Below the pieces are notes generated by a model, which made no database searches, was not told the origin of the DNA, and saw only the letters and a program-made list of their open reading frames with translations. Shown here piece after piece: positions 1 to 5,135 of a stretch of 5,335 nt of DNA (the first letter of the stretch is position 1; each line of letters starts with the position of its first letter). The DNA is from Planctomycetaceae bacterium (GTDB lineage Bacteria > Planctomycetota > Planctomycetia > Pirellulales > Thermoguttaceae). The DNA lies in NCBI GenBank assembly GCA_003532715.1, contig DOEZ01000421.1, forward strand, positions 1 to 5,335. The letters run 5' to 3'. A program made the translations under genes and the position numbers.

Positions 1-1
1 T

Positions 2-565
2 TCGAGCGTGGCGTTTTGGTATCAGACGGGCACGCCGACGTTTGCCGAGCGTGCGCCCGACGCCGAGGCGCGGGCGTTGCCGAACCTGGACTTGATCTTT
101 CCGGCCGTCGCGAAAGAAGCACGTCGGTCGAAGGGAGAGGCACGCGATCAGAAGATGCCGTTCTATCCGGGCGGCCACCTTCTCTTCAAGCCCGAGCAGA
201 AGGTGGGCGGCTGGATCGAGTTGCCGTTCACGGTGAAGGAGAAGGAGCCGCGGCGGTTGCTTCTGGCCATCACGCAGGCGCCCGACTTCGGAATCTATCA
301 GGCTTATCTGAACGGCGTGAAGATCGGCCCGACGATGGATTTCTACAACAAGGACACCCGCGACTGGGAATGGCACCTGATGGATTTCTGGCCCGAGCCG
401 GGTGACTACACGCTTCGGCTGGAATGCGTCGGCAAGAACCACTTCTCCGAGGGTCACGGCATGGCGGTCGAGTCAGTTCGGCTGCGCGAGCGGCGTCCGC
501 GCGTGAAAGAGTGGGGCTTCGAGAAGGACCACGACTGGCGCGCGAAGCCGATCCTGCACGACTAG
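2..565 (+). CDS. DUF2961 (GH172-type) protein, C-terminal fragment, 5' end outside window
   Basis: The reading frame is open at the left edge and gives 187 residues before a TAG stop. It begins SSVAFWYQTGTP, which matches the S-V-A-(Y/F)-W-Y-Q strand typical of DUF2961 proteins, the family that includes glycoside hydrolase family 172 enzymes acting on fructofuranosides and arabinofuranosides. A second region (fragment residues about 52-163) looks like a beta-sandwich: PGGHLLF, then a run of beta-strands including LLLAITQAPDFGIYQAYLNG, then PGDYTLRLECVGKN near residues 133-146, as in the C-terminal domain of these proteins. The GTG at 8 lies inside the WYQ motif context and is not a real start. 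Catalytic residues would lie upstream and cannot be checked, so substrate and secretion are unknown. Family assignment is by remembered motif only. The gene ends against a convergent glnA. Confidence 0.72.
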   Translation, partial: SSVAFWYQTGTPTFAERAPDAEARALPNLDLIFPAVAKEARRSKGEARDQKMPFYPGGHLLFKPEQKVGGWIELPFTVKEKEPRRLLLAITQAPDFGIYQAYLNGVKIGPTMDFYNKDTRDWEWHLMDFWPEPGDYTLRLECVGKNHFSEGHGMAVESVRLRERRPRVKEWGFEKDHDWRAKPILHD

Positions 566-594
566 TGCTTGTTGAGGAAGGCGGCGTCATGAAA

Positions 595-671
595 AGGGTG
601 GGGCGATTACAGCGATTCTTGTCGCGCAGGCATGTATTTCACGACAAGGCTCGCTGGAATCGCCCCACCCT
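595..671. repeat. Large imperfect inverted repeat, REP- or MITE-like
   Basis: The left arm (595-624) begins AGGGTGGGGCGATT and the right arm (642-671) ends AATCGCCCCACCCT. The arms pair over 30 positions with 27 Watson-Crick pairs, one G-T wobble (617/649) and two mismatches (609/657 and 616/650), around a 17-base loop (625-641). No T-run follows on either strand, so it is a poor intrinsic terminator. The arm read from the right, AGGGTGGGGCGATTCCAGCG, resembles extragenic palindromes I recall from Pirellulales genomes; that family link is from memory. It starts 29 bases after the upstream stop codon, so it could protect the mRNA 3' end. Confidence 0.72.
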
Positions 672-685
672 ACGAGTCCGTCGAT

Positions 686-729
686 GCGCGGTATGTCAGG
701 GGTGGGCAAACCACCCCTGACACCCGCGC
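686..729. repeat. Perfect G+C-rich hairpin with outer extension
   Basis: TGTCAGGGGTGG (694-705) pairs perfectly with CCACCCCTGACA (711-722) around a GCAAA loop. Beyond a small internal loop, GCGCGG (686-691) pairs with CCGCGC (724-729), giving 18 base pairs in total. No T-tract follows on the plus strand, and on the minus strand the bases beyond the stem are mixed, so it is not a textbook terminator. It could still stall or stabilise transcripts from either converging gene, or be a copy of an extragenic repeat. Confidence 0.7.
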
Positions 730-780
730 GATTGCGTCACGCAAAACTCGATTCCCATAAGCCACTTGCCTCGCGAGGTG

Positions 781-827
781 AAAAAAGCTGGCAAGCGAGG
801 GTAACCCGTTTTAGGTCCCTCGCTTGC
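781..827 (-). terminator. Intrinsic terminator of glnA
   Basis: Read on the minus strand, GCAAGCGAGGG (827-817) is followed by a 15-base loop and then CCCTCGCTTGC (801-791). This is a perfect 11-bp stem, with three further possible pairs inside the loop. After four bases (CAGC) comes a run of six T (786-781). Stem, spacing and T-tract together make a good Rho-independent terminator, placed about 55 bases beyond the glnA stop codon. On the plus strand no T-tract follows, so it should act mainly on glnA. Confidence 0.82.
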
Positions 828-836
828 GATTCGGGC
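817..836 (+). repeat. Dispersed repeat motif, copy A (CCTCGCTTGCG core)
   Basis: CCCTCGCTTGCGATTCGGGC matches 17 of 20 positions of a second copy at 2662-2681; a degenerate third copy lies at 4431-4450. All three are outside genes and in the same orientation. This copy also supplies one arm of the glnA terminator. I recall the core from Pirellulales intergenic DNA, where spurious translations read K-P-D-A-Q-A-R; that memory is not verified here. Confidence 0.5.
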
Positions 837-882
837 GAGTATGGGCTGGTGAATCATCTGGACTAACCCGCGTTTCGGCGGA

Positions 883-2295
883 TCAAATGTCGTAATAGAG
901 GCAGAACTCGTAGGGGTGCGGCCGCAGACGCATGGCGTCGACTTCGCGGTCGCTCTTGTACCAGATCCATGTGTCGATCACGTCGGGCGTGAAGACGTCG
1001 CCGCGGAGCAGGAACTCGTGGTCGGCTCGCAGTGCGGCCAATGCTCCTTCGAGGGAAGCGGGCGTCGTCGGCACGTCCTTGAGTTCCTCGGGCGACAGGT
1101 CGTAGATGTCCTTGTCCAACGGTTCGCCCGGATCGATCTTGTTCTGAATTCCGTCGAGCACGGCCATCAGAATGGCCGAGAACGACAGGTACGGATTGCA
1201 GCTTGGGTCGGGGCAGCGGAATTCGATCCGCTTGGCCTTCGGGCTGGCGCTGTACATCGGAATGCGGATCGCCGCCGAGCGGTTCCGCTGCGAGTAGGCC
1301 AGGTTCACGGGGGCCTCGAAACCGGGCACCAACCGCTTGTAACTGTTGGTCGTGGGGTTGGTGAAGGCGCACAAGGCGGCGGCGTGCTTCAGAATGCCGC
1401 CCATCGCGTACATGGCCATGTCGCTCAGGCCGGCGTAGCCGCTGCCGGCGAAGAGCGGCTCGTCGCCCTTCCAGATCGACACGTGGGTGTGCATGCCCGA
1501 GCCGTTGTCGCCGAAAAGCGGCTTCGGCATGAACGTGACCGTCTTGTTGTGGCGCGCGGCGACGTTCTTGATGATGTACTTGAACATCATCATGTCGTCG
1601 GCCATCTTCACCATCTTGTTGAATTTCAGGTCAATTTCCGACTGGCCGCCGGTGCCCACCTCGTGGTGCTGGCACTCGACCTCGAGCCCGCAGTCGATCA
1701 TCGTCTGCATCATCTCGTTCCGCAGATTCATCATTTGGTCGGCCGGCGGGACGGGGAAGTAGCCTTCCTTGTAACGCAGCTTGTAGCCCAGGTTGGGCTT
1801 CTCGTCGCGGCCGCGGTTCCACTGTCCCTCGATGCTGTCGATGCGGTAGAAGCCGCCGTACGGCTCGTGCTCGAAGCGGACGTCGTCGAAAATGAAGAAC
1901 TCCGACTCGGCGCCCATGTAGCACTCATCGCCCACGCCCGTGCTCTTCAGGTAATTGATCGCCTTGCGGGCGACGTTACGCGGGTCGCGCGAGTAGTCCT
2001 CGCGGGTGATCGGGTCCTGAATGTTGCAGATCATCGACAGGGTGGGAAGCTCGGTGAACGGGTCGAGCGAGGCCGTTTCGGGTTGCGGAACGACGAGCAT
2101 GTCGCTTTCGTTGATCGCCTTCCAGCCTCTCATGCTCGATCCATCGAATCCGAGGCCGTCTTCGAACACGCTCTCGTCGAGCGCGCCGGCCGGAATCGTG
2201 AAGTGTTGCCACAGCCCGGGAAAATCCATGAACCGCATGTCAATTGCCTTGACGTCTTTTTCACGACAGAGGGCTAGTACTTTTTTGGGGGTCAC
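883..2295 (-). CDS. glnA: Type I glutamine synthetase
   Basis: GlnA makes glutamine from glutamate, ammonium and ATP in the cytoplasm and is normally a dodecamer. The 470-residue product is full length for the GSI-beta type (Escherichia coli has 469). An N-terminal beta-grasp domain holds GFDGSS with Asp51. Metal ligands are visible as Glu130 and Glu132 (GAESEFF), Glu212 and Glu220 (HHEVGTGGQSE) and His269 (NGSGMHTH). Substrate residues include Arg321 (SYKRLVPG), the flap Glu327 (GFEAPV), Arg339 and Arg344 (NRSAAIRIP) and Arg360. KDIYDLSPEE carries Tyr398, matching the adenylylated Tyr397 of E. coli, and the GSI-beta insertion before YFPVPP is present, so control by a GlnE-type adenylyltransferase is likely. 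The start is GTG at 2295, chosen because AAGGAG lies six bases upstream and MTPKKVL fits the family N-terminus. It is transcribed alone and ends in its own terminator. Confidence 0.97.
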   Translation of the reverse strand: MTPKKVLALCREKDVKAIDMRFMDFPGLWQHFTIPAGALDESVFEDGLGFDGSSMRGWKAINESDMLVVPQPETASLDPFTELPTLSMICNIQDPITREDYSRDPRNVARKAINYLKSTGVGDECYMGAESEFFIFDDVRFEHEPYGGFYRIDSIEGQWNRGRDEKPNLGYKLRYKEGYFPVPPADQMMNLRNEMMQTMIDCGLEVECQHHEVGTGGQSEIDLKFNKMVKMADDMMMFKYIIKNVAARHNKTVTFMPKPLFGDNGSGMHTHVSIWKGDEPLFAGSGYAGLSDMAMYAMGGILKHAAALCAFTNPTTNSYKRLVPGFEAPVNLAYSQRNRSAAIRIPMYSASPKAKRIEFRCPDPSCNPYLSFSAILMAVLDGIQNKIDPGEPLDKDIYDLSPEELKDVPTTPASLEGALAALRADHEFLLRGDVFTPDVIDTWIWYKSDREVDAMRLRPHPYEFCLYYDI

Positions 2296-2301
2296 GTGTC
2301 A

Positions 2302-2307
2302 CTCCTT
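2302..2307 (-). promoter_or_regulatory. Ribosome binding site of glnA
   Basis: On the minus strand AAGGAG, preceded by further A residues, stands six bases before a GTG codon. This strong Shine-Dalgarno supports the unusual GTG start. No ATG that would give a better N-terminus lies in frame nearby. Confidence 0.85.
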
Positions 2308-2455
2308 TTTGAGGGATCGGGGATTGAGATTGGGGATTCGAGTCGGAGGTCCGTCTCGTGTCTTTGCCGTGTCGCCGTGTTGCGTGGTTTTCTTGGCGGG
2401 CTACTTGATTATGCGACATGGTTTGGCGGGTTTCGTTCTCAAAGCGGACGCTTTT

Positions 2456-2471
2456 AGCAAAGTCGATGCCG
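2456..2471 (-). promoter_or_regulatory. Candidate sigma-54 (-24/-12) promoter for glnA, weak
   Basis: The minus strand reads CGGCATCGACTTTGCT. It keeps the essential GG-N10-GC spacing and matches GGCA and TTGC of the sigma-54 consensus TGGCAC-N5-TTGCW, but lacks the leading T and the C at the end of the -24 box. A start site would lie near 2445, giving a leader of about 150 bases. Sigma-54 control of glnA is well known in other bacteria. No clear sigma-70 promoter stood out for this gene. A chance match is quite possible. Confidence 0.28.
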
Positions 2472-2661
2472 AGACGCTGGGCACAACCGAGGTGCATGAC
2501 ACATAAAGTGTTACTAAATAATAGCTTACGGCCCCGAAAGATGGCTCTCCGTATTCCCTGAATCAGGCAAGAACTGCGCGATAGTCAAGCAGTGAATGCC
2601 GAAATACCAGGCACCCGCCCATATTAGCCCGAAGCGAAATCGACGGTCCTGGAGCGGTTTA

Positions 2662-2681
2662 TCCTCGCTTGCGCGTCGGGC
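2662..2681 (+). repeat. Dispersed repeat motif, copy B
   Basis: TCCTCGCTTGCGCGTCGGGC matches copy A at 817-836 in 17 of 20 positions and has the same orientation. It lies alone in the divergent spacer with no nearby partner arm, so unlike copy A it does not form a terminator. On the minus strand the same bases would translate as K-P-D-A-Q-A-R, a string I associate with spurious planctomycete proteins. Confidence 0.5.
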
Positions 2682-2821
2682 TTGTGTTTCGCACACTGCG
2701 TTGCAAGGCCCGCCTGGTGCAGGATCCGGGCTATCGTCGTTCGTCCGCGGAAGAGTGGCCGGGCATTATTGTGTACGACCGATTCGCCTACCACTATGTT
2801 CCGTGTTCCGTCACTCGATGA

Positions 2822-2851
2822 TTGACAAGACGGCATGGATTGTCTTAGGCT
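2822..2851 (+). promoter_or_regulatory. Candidate sigma-70 promoter of the Gfo/Idh gene
   Basis: A perfect -35 hexamer TTGACA (2822-2827) is followed after 18 bases by TAGGCT (2846-2851), which matches only three of six -10 positions. A start near 2858 would give a leader of about 110 bases. Inside the element GACAA (2824-2828) and TTGTC (2840-2844) form a 5-bp inverted repeat that overlaps the spacer and could be an operator, though so short a repeat may be chance. Confidence 0.38.
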
Positions 2852-2886
2852 GCACCGATATGGAGACGATGGTCGGAATGGCCCTG

Positions 2887-2903
2887 TTGCCCCGGTGGGG
2901 CAA
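2887..2903 (+). other. Hairpin in the 5' leader of the Gfo/Idh gene
   Basis: TTGCCCC (2887-2893) and GGGGCAA (2897-2903) form a perfect 7-bp stem with a GGT loop, 63 bases before the start codon. No T-tract follows, so it is not a terminator. It may stabilise the leader. It resembles no riboswitch I know. Confidence 0.5.
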
Positions 2904-2953
2904 ACCGCGATCGTTCCGTCACCCGCTTTCCCCCCCTCCCTCCCATGCCCGCC

Positions 2954-2958
2954 GAGGA
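2954..2958 (+). promoter_or_regulatory. Ribosome binding site of the Gfo/Idh gene
   Basis: GAGGA lies eight bases before the ATG at 2967. It decides this start against the in-frame ATG at 2835, which would bury the twin-arginine motif 44 residues inside the protein. Confidence 0.7.
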
Positions 2959-2966
2959 ACCCGCCC

Positions 2967-4400
2967 ATGTCACTCAGTCGCAGACAGTTCTTGCATCGTT
3001 CGACCGCAGCCGCCGCTTCACTGGCTTTGCCCATGGTGGCGGCCAGGAGTGTGCTCGGTGCCAATGACGAGATCCGAGTGGGAGTCATTGGTCTGGGAGT
3101 CCGGGGAGTGGGGGCACACGTGCCCGGCTTCGAGAGCCTCGAAGGCGTTCGCGTGACGGCCGTCTGCGATCCGGATCGCCAGCGGCTCGACGCCTGTTCG
3201 AAGATGATAGAAGACACGTACAAACACAAGGTCGAGACCTTCAAGGACCTGCGCGACTTGATCGCGAGGAAGGAGATCGACGCGGTGGCGGTGGCCACGA
3301 TGCAGTATTGGCACGCCTTGCCGACGATCTGGGCGTGCCAGGCCGGGAAGCACGTCTACTGCGAAAAACCGCTTTCCCATTTCATTTGGGAAGGCCAACA
3401 GATGGTCCGTGCGTCGCGAAAATACAACCGCCTGGTCCAAGTGGGCACCCAGCGACGGTCTTCCACGCGTGTTCGGCGCGCGATCGACTACGTGCGAAGC
3501 GGCGAGTTGGGAAAGATTCAGTACGTCGTCGCCTTCGCCAATAAGATGCGCGCGCCAATCGGAAAGCGCAGCAAGCCGTTGGCCATCCCCGACTCGCTCG
3601 ATTACGAGCTATGGTGCGGACCGGCGCGCAAGGAACCCCTCTATCGGGACCGAATTCAGTACGATTGCAGCTTCACCTGGAACATGGGCGACGGCGAGTC
3701 GTGCAACCAAGGCGTCCACGAGATCGACGTGGCACGCTGGCTTCTCGGCGAGACCAGCCTGCCGCGTCGAGTGATGAGCGTCGGCGGCCGTTTTTGCTTC
3801 GACGACGCCGGCGACGTTCCGAATACGCAGATCATCTACTACGATTATCCGTCGGCGCCGGTGCTGTACGAAGTGCATAACATGCGGGCGGCAAAGGGCT
3901 CGCAAGCCATCCCGCACTTCCGAGGGGCACGGACCGACGTCTGCGCGCAGTGCGAGGGCGGTTACGTGATGATGATCTCCGGCTTCGCCTACGACAACGC
4001 GGGCAAGAAGATCAAGAGTTTTTCGGGCGGCGAGAATCCATTCGGCAACTTGGTGGCCGCGATGCGAAGCGGCAGGCAGGAGGATCTTTGCGCCGACGTG
4101 CTCGAAGGCCATCGCTCGACCGCCGTCACACACACGGGCAACATCTCCTATCGACTCGGCAAGAACGCGGCGAGTGGCGAAATTCGCGAGCAGATCGGAG
4201 ACACCCCCCTCTTCCAGGACATGTACACGCGGTTCGAGGAGCACCTGAAATCACACGAGGTCGATGTCGACAGCAAGAACATCACGCTTGGTCCGTGGCT
4301 CGAAATCGACCGCGAGAACGAATGCTTCAAGGACCACGCGGAAGCGAACCGTCTGGTCCGAGGCACCTATCGGCCGGAGTGGATTATCCCGGAGATCTGA
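2967..4400 (+). CDS. Tat-exported Gfo/Idh/MocA family oxidoreductase
   Basis: The 477-residue product belongs to the NAD(P)-dependent sugar and polyol oxidoreductases; the substrate cannot be told. It opens MSLSRRQFLHRS, a twin-arginine signal, with a hydrophobic stretch at about 13-25 and likely cleavage near residue 32, so it is probably exported folded with its cofactor. The Rossmann domain starts with VGVIGLGVRG, giving the G-x-G-x-x-G nucleotide loop at 42-47. CEKP (132-135) holds the family Lys134. NQGVHEIDVARW (247-258) holds the likely catalytic His251; the Asp seen four residues before this His in inositol dehydrogenase is Asn247 here, which I recall as usual in this planctomycete subgroup. 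A C-terminal alpha/beta domain follows, with Q-x-x-x-x-C type cysteines at 326 and 329 (CAQC) of unknown role. It appears monocistronic, with its own promoter candidate and a hairpin after the stop. Confidence 0.93.
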   Translation: MSLSRRQFLHRSTAAAASLALPMVAARSVLGANDEIRVGVIGLGVRGVGAHVPGFESLEGVRVTAVCDPDRQRLDACSKMIEDTYKHKVETFKDLRDLIARKEIDAVAVATMQYWHALPTIWACQAGKHVYCEKPLSHFIWEGQQMVRASRKYNRLVQVGTQRRSSTRVRRAIDYVRSGELGKIQYVVAFANKMRAPIGKRSKPLAIPDSLDYELWCGPARKEPLYRDRIQYDCSFTWNMGDGESCNQGVHEIDVARWLLGETSLPRRVMSVGGRFCFDDAGDVPNTQIIYYDYPSAPVLYEVHNMRAAKGSQAIPHFRGARTDVCAQCEGGYVMMISGFAYDNAGKKIKSFSGGENPFGNLVAAMRSGRQEDLCADVLEGHRSTAVTHTGNISYRLGKNAASGEIREQIGDTPLFQDMYTRFEEHLKSHEVDVDSKNITLGPWLEIDRENECFKDHAEANRLVRGTYRPEWIIPEI

Positions 4401-4408
4401 TTGGGGTC

Positions 4409-4428
4409 CGCGACGATAAGTCGTTGCG
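4409..4428 (+). terminator. Possible terminator hairpin of the Gfo/Idh gene
   Basis: An 8-bp stem (4409-4416 with 4421-4428, including one G-T pair) closes on a TAAG loop and starts eight bases after the TGA stop. Only a short pyrimidine-rich stretch (CACCTTTCGCTT) follows instead of a clean T-tract, so as an intrinsic terminator it is weak. Its position right after the stop is the main support. Confidence 0.38.
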
Positions 4429-4430
4429 CA

Positions 4431-4450
4431 CCTTTCGCTTGCGCTTCAGG
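4431..4450 (+). repeat. Dispersed repeat motif, degenerate copy C
   Basis: CCTTTCGCTTGCGCTTCAGG shares the TCGCTTGCG core with the copies at 817 and 2662 and continues with partly similar bases. It is less alike than those two and may be coincidence or a decayed copy. Confidence 0.28.
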
Positions 4451-4641
4451 TTGGTCTCGGCTCGCGAGTAGTCCGTACTAGTCTGGAAGTGGGGTCCTCC
4501 GTGAAGGCCGCTCGGGTGCGTGTGGTCGTCGGGTTTTGCGGATGGCCGCGAGTCGTCCGAGGGGGCAGAGGCGTTGGACCGTGTTGGTGCGGGTCAACAT
4601 TTGGTGTCGGATCGGTCGATGATTATTTTTCTTCATCCCCC

Positions 4642-4669
4642 TTGCATGGCTTGGGAGGTTGGATATATT
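4642..4669 (+). promoter_or_regulatory. Promoter of the tRNA cluster
   Basis: The -10 box TATATT (4664-4669) matches five of six consensus positions. Sixteen bases upstream stands a weaker -35, TTGCAT (4642-4647). Upstream of it, the A+T-rich GATTATTTTTCTT (4621-4633) sits where an UP element of a strong stable-RNA promoter would lie. A start near 4676 leaves a leader of about 23 bases before tRNA-Thr. Confidence 0.58.
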
Positions 4670-4698
4670 AAGAGATTCGCGTATTGGGCGTGACACCG

Positions 4699-4771
4699 GC
4701 TAGCGTAGCTCAACCGGCAGAGCAGCTGATTTGTAATCAGCAGGTTGTGGGTTCAAGTCCCTCCGCTAGCT
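4699..4771 (+). tRNA. tRNA-Thr (anticodon TGT)
   Basis: This is a complete cloverleaf of 73 bases. The acceptor GCTAGCG (4699-4705) pairs with CGCTAGC (4764-4770), the D stem GCTC pairs with GAGC, and the anticodon stem GCTGA/TCAGC encloses TTTGTAA with TGT at 4732-4734. The T loop is TTCAAGT. The T stem GTGGG/CCCTC has a T-T mismatch at the second pair (4748 with 4762). The discriminator is T4771 and CCA is not encoded, so it must be added after transcription. It reads ACA and, by wobble, possibly other Thr codons. It is the first gene of the cluster. Confidence 0.96.
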
Positions 4772-4896
4772 CGTAAAGGAAACCCCATGGACGATTCGGG
4801 GCCGCGCCGTAGCAGATAAACGGAGAGTTGGCGGTCACTGCGGCGAGACGGACCCGATGTCGCCGACACAAAACCACGGATCAACAGGCCATTTAG
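4772..4896 (+). other. Spacer between tRNA-Thr and tRNA-Tyr
   Basis: These 125 bases hold no tRNA or convincing promoter. CGGCGA (4841-4846) and TCGCCG (4860-4865) can form a 6-bp stem. A ten-codon frame at 4787-4819 follows AAAGGA by six bases but is too short to call a gene. The spacer is probably transcribed and removed during tRNA processing. Confidence 0.5.
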
Positions 4897-4978
4897 GGGG
4901 GGTTTCCCGAGCGGTCAAAGGGGTCAGACTGTAAATCTGATGGCAGTGCCTTCGCAGGTTCGAATCCTGCACCCCCCA
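4897..4978 (+). tRNA. tRNA-Tyr (anticodon GTA)
   Basis: This is a complete class II tRNA of 82 bases. The acceptor GGGGGGT (4897-4903) pairs with ACCCCCC (4971-4977) and the discriminator is A4978. The D stem is the short CCC/GGG type with the loop GAGCGGTCAAA. The anticodon stem TCAGA/TCTGA encloses CTGTAAA with GTA at 4931-4933. A 13-base variable arm (4941-4953), with GGC/GCC pairing, is typical of bacterial tRNA-Tyr. The T arm is GCAGG-TTCGAAT-CCTGC with no mismatch. CCA is not encoded. The long variable arm and GTA anticodon make the identity secure. Confidence 0.97.
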
Positions 4979-5051
4979 TTTGCCTGAAACGGTGCCGTTT
5001 GTACTGTGGTTTTCTGAAGGGTCGAAGACATCGGTACGAGCCTTCCGTTGA

Positions 5052-5057
5052 TATAAA
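5052..5057 (+). promoter_or_regulatory. Possible -10 box just before tRNA-Gly
   Basis: TATAAA ends seven bases before the first base of tRNA-Gly, which is the distance from a -10 box to a start site. No good -35 lies 16-18 bases upstream, so it is a weak candidate for an internal promoter that would start at or next to the mature 5' end. Confidence 0.22.
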
Positions 5058-5064
5058 GTGGGGT

Positions 5065-5135
5065 GCGGGTGTAGCTCAATGGTAGAGCCACAGCCTTCCA
5101 AGCTGAAGACGAGGGTTCGATTCCCTTCACCCGCT
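5065..5135 (+). tRNA. tRNA-Gly (anticodon TCC)
   Basis: This is a complete cloverleaf of 71 bases. The acceptor GCGGGTG (5065-5071) pairs with CACCCGC (5128-5134), with discriminator T5135 as usual for bacterial tRNA-Gly. The D arm is GCTC-AATGGTA-GAGC. The anticodon loop CTTCCAA carries TCC at 5097-5099; the outermost anticodon-stem pair is A-A (5090 with 5106). The T arm is GAGGG-TTCGATT-CCCTT. The variable loop has four bases and CCA is not encoded. It reads GGA and probably GGG. Confidence 0.96.

Larger units (their letters stand above)
566..882. other. Convergent intergenic region with three inverted repeats, no gene
   Basis: This stretch of 317 bases lies between two converging genes. 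The short open frames here show no ribosome binding site and no recognisable protein. It holds a 30-base-arm hairpin (595-671), a perfect 12-bp hairpin with an outer 6-bp extension (686-729), and the glnA terminator (781-827). A short perfect palindrome, CCTCGCGAGG, sits at 769-778. Almost half of the spacer is in palindromic DNA. Confidence 0.8.
2296..2966. other. Divergent control region between glnA and the oxidoreductase
   Basis: This is 671 bases with no convincing gene. Open frames on both strands run through it, but they are rich in Ser, Arg and Pro, have no plausible ribosome binding sites and match nothing I recognise. Contents: the glnA leader with a short direct repeat GGGGATT at 2319-2325 and 2332-2338, a sigma-54-like candidate for glnA (2456-2471), an A+T-rich patch around 2499-2525, a dispersed repeat copy (2662-2681), a candidate sigma-70 promoter (2822-2851), a 7-bp hairpin (2887-2903), a pyrimidine-rich run (about 2929-2944) and the ribosome binding site of the downstream gene. 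About 150 bases between 2526 and 2661 hold nothing I can name. Confidence 0.7.
4401..4698. other. Intergenic region before the tRNA cluster
   Basis: No gene is supported across these 298 bases. Open frames of 60-72 codons occur on both strands but have no ribosome binding site and an unnatural G, V, R or P-rich make-up. The region contains a hairpin just after the oxidoreductase stop (4409-4428), a degenerate dispersed repeat (4431-4450) and the tRNA promoter (4642-4669). Between about 4460 and 4610 I see only weak short palindromes. Confidence 0.7.

Noticed and set aside
566..882. Possible CRISPR-like array because several palindromes lie close together
   Set aside because: The palindromes differ in sequence and length and there are no equal repeats with unique spacers.
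916..2277. Long plus-strand open frame (453 codons) covering nearly all of glnA
   Set aside because: It is exactly antisense to a certain gene, is rich in H, V, R and A as expected for the complement of a high-G+C gene, and has no recognisable motif or ribosome binding site.
2319..2338. GGGGATT direct repeat in the glnA leader as a regulator site
   Set aside because: Two short repeats in a G+A-rich stretch 13 bases apart are weak evidence; no known operator is matched.
2835..2966. In-frame ATG at 2835 as an earlier start for the oxidoreductase
   Set aside because: It would add 44 residues before the twin-arginine signal and lies inside the candidate promoter. The ATG at 2967 has GAGGA at a good distance and places the RR motif at residues 5-6.
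2596..3156. Plus-strand open frame of 186 codons overlapping the start of the Gfo/Idh gene
   Set aside because: It runs through the promoter, leader and Tat signal in another frame, is rich in S, R and P, and has no Shine-Dalgarno or known motif.
2624..3298. Minus-strand open frame of 224 codons in the divergent spacer
   Set aside because: It overlaps the first 330 bases of a certain gene on the other strand, and its last part is a translation of the dispersed repeat. No family resemblance was seen.
4478..4696. Open frames of 72 codons (minus) and 60 codons (plus, 4489-4671) before the tRNA cluster
   Set aside because: They overlap the tRNA promoter, lack ribosome binding sites and have skewed composition without motifs.
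4787..4819. Ten-codon frame with AAAGGA six bases upstream, between tRNA-Thr and tRNA-Tyr
   Set aside because: So short a frame after a purine-rich stretch is expected by chance, and it lies inside a probable tRNA precursor.
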